From: Rugosimonospora acidiphila
GTDB taxonomy: Bacteria > Actinomycetota > Actinomycetes > Mycobacteriales > Micromonosporaceae
Assembly (NCBI RefSeq): GCF_039543385.1
Contig: NZ_BAABJQ010000011.1
Location: forward strand, 204,476-268,475
Direction: 5' to 3'
DNA: 64,000 nt
Shown here: positions 24,322-31,736 of the stretch, piece by piece
Position numbering within the stretch: position 1 is the first letter of the stretch
Layout: every line of letters starts with the position of its first letter
Position numbers and translations under genes: made by a program
The notes under the pieces: model-generated
Seen by the model: the letters and a program-made list of their open reading frames with translations, nothing else
Told to the model about the DNA's origin: nothing
Databases searched by the model: none

Positions 24322-25179
24322 GTGACCGATGAATGGACGCTGGAGGAACTGGTGCGGCGGGTGGCGGATGCCCTGGCCGCGGACGAGGTCCGCGCGCCCA
24401 ACGGCCGAGTCCGCGAGGTGCCCGACGCCCGCGCCATCCGGTGGTATACGACGATCGGCCTGCTCGACCGGCCGGCCCGGTTCCGCGGCCGGACCGCCCT
24501 CTACGGCGAGCGCCACCTGCTGCAGGTGGTCGCGGTCAAGCGGCGCCAGGCGCAGGGGCTGGCCCTGGCCGAGATCCAGGCCGAGCTGGCCGGTGCCACG
24601 GACGCCGCGCTGCGCCGGGTCGCGCGCATCCCCGGCCGCCCGCCGGCGTCCCCGCCGCCGGTGTCGCTGCCTCCGGCGGCGCCCGCGCACTCGCCGTCGC
24701 CGTCGCCTGCGCATCCGGCATCGCCCCTGCCTCCGGGGTCGCCCGTGGCCCGGCCGTCCGCACCCGCACCGGTTCCGCCGGCGACTCTGGACGAGGGGGA
24801 GCAGCCGGTGCGGCCCGGTTCGGCGGCTCCTGCGATCTTCGCCCCGCTGCCGGCGCGCACCCCACGTCCGGCACCGCCGGCCCCGCCGGCGCGCGCACCC
24901 GGCCCGACGCCCCGAGGCGGACCCGCCCGGCGCGACCGGTTCTGGGCCACCCCGCCAGCCGGCCTGCCAGCCACCCCGCCAGCCGGCCTGCCAGCTGGCT
25001 CCGAGGCCACCGAGCTGCGATACCGCGTGGTGCTGCCGGCCGGCGTCGCGCTGGACCTGCCGTCCGCCCCGTCCTCCCGAGACCTCGCCGACATCACCGC
25101 CGCCGCCCAGCCGCTGCTGCGCCTCCTGGCGGAGCGTGGCCTGCTGACACCCGAGGAGCCCAGCAATGACGACCATTGA
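24322..25179 (+). CDS. MerR-family transcriptional regulator
   Basis: 285 residues. The MerR helix-turn-helix and wing occupy residues about 5-75: WTLEELVRRVADALAAD, VPDARAIRWYTTIGLLDRP and RGRTALYGERHLLQVVAVKR. The next short helical region is followed by a long Pro/Ala-rich disordered segment (about 105-235) with 8-residue repeats, then a C-terminal block VVLPAGVALDLPS resembling a small sensory tail. It overlaps the VIT/VWA gene by 14 bp, so the two are co-expressed. It likely controls its own promoter through the twin palindromes. The start has no Shine-Dalgarno and is probably leaderless. Confidence 0.85.
   Translation: MTDEWTLEELVRRVADALAADEVRAPNGRVREVPDARAIRWYTTIGLLDRPARFRGRTALYGERHLLQVVAVKRRQAQGLALAEIQAELAGATDAALRRVARIPGRPPASPPPVSLPPAAPAHSPSPSPAHPASPLPPGSPVARPSAPAPVPPATLDEGEQPVRPGSAAPAIFAPLPARTPRPAPPAPPARAPGPTPRGGPARRDRFWATPPAGLPATPPAGLPAGSEATELRYRVVLPAGVALDLPSAPSSRDLADITAAAQPLLRLLAERGLLTPEEPSNDDH
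24946..24993 (+). repeat. Two identical 24-bp in-frame repeats in the MerR linker
   Basis: Units 24946-24969 and 24970-24993 encode an ATPPAGLP-type octapeptide in the Pro-rich linker. Confidence 0.9.
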
Positions 25180-27775
25180 TGACCTGCGAGACGTCCCGGC
25201 CGGTCGCGAGGACGACGGCTTCGGCGCGCTGCGCACCGAGCGGGGCAACCTGCCACTGCACCGCCTCGACCTGCGGGCGACCATCACCGGGCTGACCGCC
25301 GGGATCGAGCTGATCCAGGGCTTCCGCAACCCGCACGACGTCCCGCTGGAGGCCACCTATGTGTTCCCGCTGCCGGATCGCGCCGCGCTGACCGGGCTGA
25401 GGATGACCGCGGGGGACCGGGTCATCGAGGGCGTGCTGGAGGAGCGGGCCAGCGCCCGGCAGAGGTACGACGAGGCCATCGCGGCCGGGCAGCGGGCCTC
25501 GATCGCCGAGGAGGAGCGGCCGGACGTGTTCACCCTGCGGGTCGGCAACATCCTGCCCGGCGAGCAGGTGACCGTGGCGCTCACGCTGGCCGGGCCGCTG
25601 TCCTTCGCCGACGGCCAGGCGGAGTTCCGCTTCCCGCTCGTGGTCGCGCCCCGCTACATCCCCGGTGCGCCGCTGCCCGGCGAGCCGGTGGGCGACGGGT
25701 ACGCGCCGGACACCGCCGCCGTACCGGACGCCTCCCGGATCACCCCGCCGGTGCTGCTGCCGGGCTTCCCCAACCCGGTCGACCTGTCCATCGAGGTGCG
25801 GCTCGACCCGGCCGGCCTGCCGGTGCGCGCGCTCGCCTCCAGCCTGCACGCCGTCAGCGAATCAGACGCAGTGGTGCGGGTCCGGCCGGGCGAGCGGGTG
25901 AACCGGGACTTCATCCTGCGGCTGACCTACGACGAGTCGGCCTCGGCCCTGGCGTTGACCCCGGACGCGCCCCGGACCCCAGCCACCGGCGCCGCCGCGA
26001 CCGACGGTGCCGCGACCGACGGTGCCGCGACCGACGACGCGCCGGCGGCCGACCTGGGCGAGGGCACCTGGCGGCTGTCCGTGCTGCCGCCGGAGCCCAC
26101 GGCGCCGGCCCGGCCCAAGGACCTGGTGCTGCTGCTGGACCGTTCCGGCAGCATGCACGGCTGGAAGATGGTCGCCGCGCGGCGCGCCGCCGCCCGGATC
26201 GTGGACACGCTCACCGACGCCGACCGGTTCGCCGTACTGGCCTTCGACAGCGTGATCGAGTACCCCGACGCGCTGCCCAAGGGGCTGGCGGCCGGCACGG
26301 ACCGCAACCGGTACCGGGCCGTGGAGCACCTGGCCCGCCTCGACGCGCGCGGCGGCACGGAGATGTTCGGCCCGCTGCAGGAGGGGCTTGGGCTGCTCGC
26401 CGACCCGTCCCGGGACCGGGTGCTGGTGCTGGTCACCGACGGCCAGGTGGGCAACGAGGACCAGCTGCTGCGGGAGGTCGCCACGGCCGGCGAGCGCTCC
26501 GGCGGCGTCCGGATCCACGCGGTCGGCATCGACCGGGCCGTCAACGCCGGTTTCCTCGGCCGGCTCGCCGCCTACGGGTCGGGGCGCTGTGAGCTGGTCG
26601 AGTCCGAGGAGCGGCTCGACGAGGCGATGGAGCGCATCCACCGGCGGATCGCGGCCCCGCTGGTCACCGGGGTACGGCTGCGCGCGGAGGGGCTGGAACT
26701 GGTCGACGGTACGGCGGCTCCGGCCCGGATGCCGGACGTGTTCCCCGGGGTGCCGCTGGTGGTGGCCGGCCGGTACCGGGGCCCGGCGGCCGGGAAGCTC
26801 ATCCTCACCGGTACCGACGCCGCCGGCGACCCCTGGCGGGTGGAGGTGCCCGCGACCGCGGTGGACGCGCCCGCCTCGGCGGCGATCTGGGGCCGGGCTC
26901 ACCTGCGCGACCTGGAGGACAGGTACACGGTGACCGCCGATGGCGCGCTGGAGCGGGAGATCGTCGCCACCTCGCTGCGCTTCGGCGTGCTGTGCCGGTT
27001 CACCGCGTACGTTGCCGTCGATGCTCGGGTGGTTACCGAGGGCGGCACCCCGCACCGGGTGACGCAGCCGGTCGAGCTGCCGTCGGGCTGGGAGTCGCCA
27101 AGCCCGGCCGCGCCGGGTGGGGCGCCGATGACCATGGCCGCCTTCGCGCTCGGCGGGGCCGCCCCCCGCGCGCGTATGCACCGCGCCGCCCGGTCCGGCG
27201 CCACCCCGGCCCAGCCGAAGGCCCCGGTGTCGCCGCCCCGGCCGCCGACATCGCTCCCGCCGGCGTCGCTCCCGTCGGCGTCGCTGCCGCCCCAGCCGAG
27301 CCTGGCGGGGCCGCAGGCCTCGATGTCCGGCCCGGCCGCCGACGACCCCGGCGCCGAGGCCATCCTGGCCGAGTTGGCCGGGCGGGAGGCGGGTGCGCTG
27401 CGCGCGTCCGCCGAGCTGCCGCCCGCGCGCCGCGCCGAACTGCTCGATGACCTCGCCAGCCGGCTCGACGCCCAGGCCACGTGGCTGGCGTCGGGGCCTC
27501 TCGCGGGCGCGCTGCGGGACCTGGTCGAGGCGCTGCGCGACGCGGCGCTGCCGCTGGCCGAGCGGTGGGACCGCGCGCTGGCCACGCTGGACCGCCTCGC
27601 GGCCGGCGATTCGCCGACCGGAGACGCTCCGGCCGCCGGAGACCCAGCGGCCGCAGACCCAGCGGCCGCAGACCCGGCTGGCGGCCCGGCAGCGCCTGGA
27701 TCGGGCGGGTCCGGATCGGGCGGGTCCAGCCCGGCCGCCGGCCGGCGCAAGGGCGCCTTCTGGCGCCCCCGCTGA
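25166..27775 (+). CDS. VIT and von Willebrand factor A domain protein
   Basis: 869 residues; GAGGAG precedes the ATG. The VIT domain (about 15-140) shows LHRLDLRATITGLTAGIELI, QGFRNPHDVPLEATYVFPLP and EERASARQRYDEAIAAGQ. The VWA domain (about 318-490) has an intact metal-binding DRSGS at residue 325, plus GGTEMF and VLVTDGQVGNE. No signal peptide or membrane segment is seen, so it is probably cytoplasmic. The C-terminal 200 residues are Pro/Ala-rich with a helical block (AEAILAELAGREAGALRASA). VIT-VWA proteins usually make metal-dependent protein contacts; the partner is unknown. Coupled to the MerR gene. Confidence 0.87.
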   Translation: MTTIDDLRDVPAGREDDGFGALRTERGNLPLHRLDLRATITGLTAGIELIQGFRNPHDVPLEATYVFPLPDRAALTGLRMTAGDRVIEGVLEERASARQRYDEAIAAGQRASIAEEERPDVFTLRVGNILPGEQVTVALTLAGPLSFADGQAEFRFPLVVAPRYIPGAPLPGEPVGDGYAPDTAAVPDASRITPPVLLPGFPNPVDLSIEVRLDPAGLPVRALASSLHAVSESDAVVRVRPGERVNRDFILRLTYDESASALALTPDAPRTPATGAAATDGAATDGAATDDAPAADLGEGTWRLSVLPPEPTAPARPKDLVLLLDRSGSMHGWKMVAARRAAARIVDTLTDADRFAVLAFDSVIEYPDALPKGLAAGTDRNRYRAVEHLARLDARGGTEMFGPLQEGLGLLADPSRDRVLVLVTDGQVGNEDQLLREVATAGERSGGVRIHAVGIDRAVNAGFLGRLAAYGSGRCELVESEERLDEAMERIHRRIAAPLVTGVRLRAEGLELVDGTAAPARMPDVFPGVPLVVAGRYRGPAAGKLILTGTDAAGDPWRVEVPATAVDAPASAAIWGRAHLRDLEDRYTVTADGALEREIVATSLRFGVLCRFTAYVAVDARVVTEGGTPHRVTQPVELPSGWESPSPAAPGGAPMTMAAFALGGAAPRARMHRAARSGATPAQPKAPVSPPRPPTSLPPASLPSASLPPQPSLAGPQASMSGPAADDPGAEAILAELAGREAGALRASAELPPARRAELLDDLASRLDAQATWLASGPLAGALRDLVEALRDAALPLAERWDRALATLDRLAAGDSPTGDAPAAGDPAAADPAAADPAGGPAAPGSGGSGSGGSSPAAGRRKGAFWRPR
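25994..26038 (+). repeat. Three 15-bp in-frame repeats between VIT and VWA domains
   Basis: Three consecutive units of GCCGCGACCGACGGT type encode an Ala-Ala-Thr-Asp-Gly repeat in a short linker. Confidence 0.88.
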
Positions 27776-27841
27776 CCGCTCTACCGCGCAACGCCTGCCC
27801 GGGAATCGCCCGGACGCGAAAGCGCCCTACCGGAATCGATT

Positions 27842-27872
27842 GCCTGACCGGCCCGAACGGGGTCGGTCAGGC
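27842..27872. terminator. Hairpin between convergent VIT/VWA and methyltransferase genes
   Basis: Arms GCCTGACCG and CGGTCAGGC (9 bp, perfect) close a 13-nt loop. The right arm includes the stop codon of the leftward gene. Confidence 0.6.
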
Positions 27873-29033
27873 GCCGAGCTGGTCCGGGACGGGCAGCTTG
27901 AGCACCCAGCGGTAGGCCTGGACCAGGCCCATGTCGAAGCCGGCCGCCGAGCCCCACAGGAAGAGCCGGAAGCGCCGGTACAGCGGCTCACCCCAGTTCT
28001 TGACCACCTCGTCGCGTGCCGCGTCCAGCCGCTGCGCCCAGCGCTTGCAGGTCAGGTGGTAGTTGTGCCGGTCGTCCTGGATGCTGATCAGCTCGAACGG
28101 GGACCGGGCCACCTCGCGCAGGTACTGGTGCAGCAGCAGCGGGGACTGGCCGCCCGGGTACACGTACCGGCTCATGAACGTGGAGATCCGGTGCTTGTTG
28201 CGCATGCCCAGCGCGTCCAGGTACACCGAGCCGCCCGGCTTGACCAGTTCCGCGTACTTGCGCAGGGTGGTCCGGTAGTCGGGCAGGTGCTCGGTCACGC
28301 CCATGTTCACGATCGCGTCGTAGCGCTGCGGCGCCCGGTAGTTGAAGATGTGCTCGCGCACCACCCGGGCCGTCCCGGTCAGGCCCTCCCGCTCGAACAG
28401 CCCGTTGAGGTAGTTCTCCGACTCCTTGGCCAGAGTGAGCGTGGTCACTTGGATGCCGCGCTTGGCCGCGTACTCCGAGAACGCGCCCCAGCCGCCGCCC
28501 ACCTCCAGCACGTGGTCGCCCGGCTTGACCCCGATCGCCTCGACGGCCAGCTCCATCTTGCGGGTCATGGCGTCTTCCAGGGGCTCGTCGTCGTACGCGA
28601 AGACGCCCTCCGTGTAGCAGCGGTGCCGGGTGTCCAGGAAGGTCAGGAAGAACTCGGAGTCCTCGTCGTAGTGCGCGGCGATCGACCGGCGGTCGTGCTC
28701 CCGCCGCCCGCGCACCAGTGCCGGGGTGAACTGGGAGACCCAGGCGATCGGGTGGATGTCATGGAAGAACTTGCGCATCTTCAGCGCGGTGGCCAGGTCG
28801 CCGTCCACGTCCAGCCACCCCTGAAGGTAGGCCACGGCCACCCCGAACTGGTCCAGCCCGGCGAGTGCCTTGGCGCCGCGGGCGTCGGTGACGGTGATCG
28901 TGAACACCGGGTCGCCGTTGCCGAGGGTGTGTGCCGGGGCGCCCGGGCCGGCCGCCACCGCGAACGGGACCGCTGGGCGATCCGCGAAGAATTTCTGGTA
29001 CCGGCGCTCGAGCGGCGCGATCAAGTCAGGCAC
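27867..29033 (-). CDS. Cyclopropane-fatty-acid synthase-family SAM methyltransferase
   Basis: 388 residues. The N-terminal 130 residues (SCP2-like PVFTITVTDARGAKALAG, then YLQGWLDVDGDL) are typical of the CFA family. SAM motif I is HVLEVGGGWGAFSEYAAK near residue 180. The family blocks RRSIAAHYDEDSEFF, NMGVTEHLPDYRTTL and GGQSPLLLHQYL follow. Canonical CFA synthases have ERFEHFG-type and bicarbonate-binding residues around the active site; here the block reads VNMGVTEHL, with the Glu kept. It likely methylates or cyclopropanates membrane-lipid acyl chains, but a non-lipid substrate is possible. The GTG start is probably leaderless. Confidence 0.8.
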   Translation of the reverse strand: MPDLIAPLERRYQKFFADRPAVPFAVAAGPGAPAHTLGNGDPVFTITVTDARGAKALAGLDQFGVAVAYLQGWLDVDGDLATALKMRKFFHDIHPIAWVSQFTPALVRGRREHDRRSIAAHYDEDSEFFLTFLDTRHRCYTEGVFAYDDEPLEDAMTRKMELAVEAIGVKPGDHVLEVGGGWGAFSEYAAKRGIQVTTLTLAKESENYLNGLFEREGLTGTARVVREHIFNYRAPQRYDAIVNMGVTEHLPDYRTTLRKYAELVKPGGSVYLDALGMRNKHRISTFMSRYVYPGGQSPLLLHQYLREVARSPFELISIQDDRHNYHLTCKRWAQRLDAARDEVVKNWGEPLYRRFRLFLWGSAAGFDMGLVQAYRWVLKLPVPDQLGA

Positions 29034-29039
29034 GGCGAC

Positions 29040-29045
29040 AATCTA
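29040..29045 (-). promoter_or_regulatory. Leaderless -10 hexamer TAGATT for the CFA-family gene
   Basis: Minus-strand TAGATT, 6 nt, then the GTG at 29033. Confidence 0.55.
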
Positions 29046-29088
29046 GCGTGCCCCGGACGTCGCTGGCAGGTGCTCCCCGGTTGCCGGC

Positions 29089-29094
29089 TAGCAT
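29089..29094 (+). promoter_or_regulatory. Candidate -10 of thrS
   Basis: TAGCAT about 36 nt before the thrS start, leaving a short leader that ends in AAGGAGA. The leader is too short for a T-box. Confidence 0.35.
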
Positions 29095-29130
29095 CGGGAC
29101 CGCAGATTCCACCTTCCTAAGGAGAGCACC

Positions 29131-31122
29131 GTGGCCGATTCCGTCGTCGTCCCTGCCGGCACGGCGGGCGCCGACGCGGTGGCCGCGGCCGGCCTGCCGC
29201 TGGCCGGCCCCCGGGCCATCGTGGTGGTTCGCGACCCGGAGGGGCGCCTGCGCGACCTGTCCTGGGCGCCCGAGATCGAGACCACGGTCACTCCGGTCAG
29301 CATCAGCGAGCCGGACGGACTCAACGTGCTGCGCCACTCGACGGCGCACGTGCTGGCCCAGGCGGTGCAGGACGTGTTCCCCGAGGCGAAGCTGGGCATC
29401 GGCCCGCCGATCGCCAACGGCTTCTACTACGACTTCGACGTCTCCCGGCCCTTCCAGCCCGAGGATCTCGACAAGCTGGAAAAGCGCATGCAGGAGATCA
29501 TCAAGGCCGGCCAGCTGTTCCGGCGCCGCCGGTTCGACTCCCTGGAGCAGGCCAAGACCGAGCTGGCCGAGGAGCCGTACAAGCTGGAGCTGGTCGACAT
29601 CAAGGGCGATGTCGACGCCTCCGAGGTGATGGAGGTGGGCGGCGGCGAGCTGACCATCTACGACAACCTCGACCCGAAGACGGGACAGCGCTGCTGGGGC
29701 GATCTGTGCCGCGGGCCGCACCTGCCCTCGACCCGGCTGATCGGCGCGTTCAAGCTGATGCGCACCGCCGCCGCGTACTGGCGGGGCAGCGAGCGCAACC
29801 CCCAGCTGCAGCGGGTGTACGGCACCGCCTGGCCGACCCGGGACGAGCTGAAGGAGTACCTGCGCCTGCTGGAGGAGGCCGCCCGGCGCGACCACCGCAA
29901 GCTGGGCGCGGACCTGGACCTGTTCAGCTTCCCCGACGAGATCGGCTCCGGTCTGGCGGTGTTCCACCCCAAGGGCGGCATCATCCGCCGGGAGTTGGAG
30001 AACTACTCCCGCGAGCGGCACGAGCAGGCCGGGTACTCGTTCGTGAACACCCCGCACATCACCAAGGGGTCGCTGTTCGAGACCTCGGGGCACCTGGCCT
30101 GGTACGCCGACGGCATGTACCCGCCCATGGAGCTTGAGGGCGCGAGCTACTACCTCAAGCCGATGAACTGCCCGTTCCACAACCTGATCTTCCGGGCCCG
30201 CGGCCGGTCGTACCGGGAGCTGCCGCTGCGGCTGTTCGAGTTCGGTTCGGTGTACCGGTACGAGAAGTCCGGCGTGGTGCACGGGCTGACCCGGGTGCGC
30301 GGGCTGACGCAGGACGACGCGCACATCTACTGCACCCCCGACCAGCTGCAGGACGAGCTCAAGTCGTTGCTGCGGTTCGTGCTGGACCTGCTGCGCGACT
30401 ACGGGCTGGAGGACTTCTACCTCGAGCTGTCCACGCGCAACGAAGAGAAGTACGTGGGCACCGACGAGAGCTGGGCCAAGGCGACCGAGGCCCTGCGCAC
30501 CGCCGCCGAGGAGTCCGGCCTGGAGCTGGTGCCCGACCCGGGCGGCGCGGCCTTCTACGGCCCCAAGATCTCCGTGCAGGTGAAGGACGCCATCGGCCGC
30601 ACCTGGCAGATGTCCACCATCCAGGTCGACTTCAACCAGCCGGAGCGCTTCGACCTGGAGTACCAGTCGGCCGAGGGCGGCCGGCAGCAGCCCGTCATGA
30701 TCCACCGCGCCCTGTTCGGCTCGATCGAGCGGTTCTTCGGCGTGCTCACCGAGCACTACGCCGGGGCGTTCCCGGCCTGGCTGGCGCCGGTACAGGTGGT
30801 GGGCATCCCGATCCGCGACGAGCACACGCAGTACCTGACCGAGTTCGTGGCGGCGCTGCGCGCGGAGGGGCTGCGGGCGGAGGTGGACTTCTCGGCCGAC
30901 CGGATGCAGAAGAAGATCCGCACCGCGCAGCAGCAGAAGATCCCGTTCATGGCGATCGCCGGGGACCAGGACGTCGCCGACGGCACCGTCTCCTTCCGGT
31001 ACCGGGACGGCTCCCAGCGCAACGGGGTGCCGCTGGCCGAGGCGATCGCGCACGTGCGGGACGTGGTTCGCTCGCGCACCAACGAGGGTCCGTCGGCTGA
31101 GCTGCCGGTCTCCGAGGGCTGA
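29131..31122 (+). CDS. thrS: Threonyl-tRNA synthetase
   Basis: 663 residues from a GTG preceded by AAGGAGA. The order is TGS domain (about 1-65), editing domain with HSTAHVLAQAVQDVF and the RGPH motif (GDLCRGPHLPSTRL), class II catalytic core, and C-terminal anticodon-binding domain (AWLAPVQVVGIPI onward). The catalytic zinc is held by the Cys of MNCPFHN and later His residues. Motif 2 includes RLFEFGSVYRYEKSG and motif 3 lies around HRALFGSIERFFG. It charges tRNA-Thr in the cytoplasm. First gene of the thrS-HIT pair that in relatives leads into the PIM genes. Confidence 0.97.
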   Translation: MADSVVVPAGTAGADAVAAAGLPLAGPRAIVVVRDPEGRLRDLSWAPEIETTVTPVSISEPDGLNVLRHSTAHVLAQAVQDVFPEAKLGIGPPIANGFYYDFDVSRPFQPEDLDKLEKRMQEIIKAGQLFRRRRFDSLEQAKTELAEEPYKLELVDIKGDVDASEVMEVGGGELTIYDNLDPKTGQRCWGDLCRGPHLPSTRLIGAFKLMRTAAAYWRGSERNPQLQRVYGTAWPTRDELKEYLRLLEEAARRDHRKLGADLDLFSFPDEIGSGLAVFHPKGGIIRRELENYSRERHEQAGYSFVNTPHITKGSLFETSGHLAWYADGMYPPMELEGASYYLKPMNCPFHNLIFRARGRSYRELPLRLFEFGSVYRYEKSGVVHGLTRVRGLTQDDAHIYCTPDQLQDELKSLLRFVLDLLRDYGLEDFYLELSTRNEEKYVGTDESWAKATEALRTAAEESGLELVPDPGGAAFYGPKISVQVKDAIGRTWQMSTIQVDFNQPERFDLEYQSAEGGRQQPVMIHRALFGSIERFFGVLTEHYAGAFPAWLAPVQVVGIPIRDEHTQYLTEFVAALRAEGLRAEVDFSADRMQKKIRTAQQQKIPFMAIAGDQDVADGTVSFRYRDGSQRNGVPLAEAIAHVRDVVRSRTNEGPSAELPVSEG

Positions 31123-31132
31123 CCGGCGGCCG

Positions 31133-31138
31133 TAGGAT
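31133..31138 (+). promoter_or_regulatory. Possible leaderless -10 TAGGAT for the HIT gene
   Basis: TAGGAT, 7 nt, then the ATG at 31146. The spacer CTCTGGG is not a good Shine-Dalgarno. Confidence 0.4.
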
Positions 31139-31145
31139 CTCTGGG

Positions 31146-31709
31146 ATGTCCAACGAGACGGACGGTCAGCCCGGCGTACCCGACAACCTGGAGCGGCTCT
31201 GGACGCCGCACCGGATGACTTATGTGAGCGGCTCCGACCGTCCGGACGACGGGTACGAGGCGCCCACCGGCTGCCCGTTCTGCCTGGCGCCGCAGGCGCC
31301 CGAGGAGCGCAGTCTCGTGGTGGCCCGGGGCGAACTGGTGTACGCGGTGCTCAACCTGTACCCGTACAACCCCGGCCACCTGATGATCAACCCGTACCGG
31401 CACGTGGCCGACTACCCGGAGCTGACCGGCCCGGAGACCATTGAGCTCGCCGAGTTCACCCAGACCGCGATGCGCGTGATCCGGCGGGTCAGCGGCGCGC
31501 ACGGCTTCAACATCGGCATGAACCAGGGCAGCGTGGCCGGCGCCGGCATCTCCGCGCACCTGCACCAGCACGTGGTGCCACGGTGGGGCGGGGACGCGAA
31601 TTTCATGCCGGTTATCGGGCAGACCAAGGTGCTGCCGCAGCTACTGACGGATACCCGACAGCTTTTAACCAAGGCTTGGCCGGATGGTGACGGCGGTCAC
31701 CTCGATTAG
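31146..31709 (+). CDS. HIT-family hydrolase/phosphorylase
   Basis: 187 residues. The HIT motif is AGISAHLHQHVVPRW (H-x-H-x-H). Cys residues in CPFCLAP near residue 40 resemble the structural site in related Ap4A phosphorylases. Other family blocks are YAVLNLYPYNPGHLMINPYRH and HGFNIGMNQGSVAGAG. It is the counterpart of the HIT gene that follows thrS in mycobacteria (Ap4A phosphorylase). It likely cleaves dinucleoside polyphosphates; AMP-linked substrates are an alternative. The gene begins 23 bp after thrS. Confidence 0.9.
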   Translation: MSNETDGQPGVPDNLERLWTPHRMTYVSGSDRPDDGYEAPTGCPFCLAPQAPEERSLVVARGELVYAVLNLYPYNPGHLMINPYRHVADYPELTGPETIELAEFTQTAMRVIRRVSGAHGFNIGMNQGSVAGAGISAHLHQHVVPRWGGDANFMPVIGQTKVLPQLLTDTRQLLTKAWPDGDGGHLD

Positions 31710-31729
31710 TTAGCCTCGGTCAACTAATC
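31704..31729. promoter_or_regulatory. Operator of the MFS exporter gene (MarR/TetR-like palindrome)
   Basis: Arms GATTAGTT and AACTAATC are perfect and the whole 26-bp site matches at 10 of 12 paired positions. It contains the HIT stop codon and overlaps the -10 of the exporter. Confidence 0.7.
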
Positions 31730-31730
31730 T
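31725..31730 (+). promoter_or_regulatory. Leaderless -10 TAATCT for the MFS exporter
   Basis: TAATCT, 6 nt, then the GTG at 31737. Its overlap with the palindrome implies repression by steric block. Confidence 0.6.
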
Positions 31731-31736
31731 TGACGG

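Noticed and set aside
29046..29130. T-box riboswitch before thrS
   Set aside because: The leader is under 40 nt from the likely promoter and has no T-box features; uncommon for thrS in actinobacteria.
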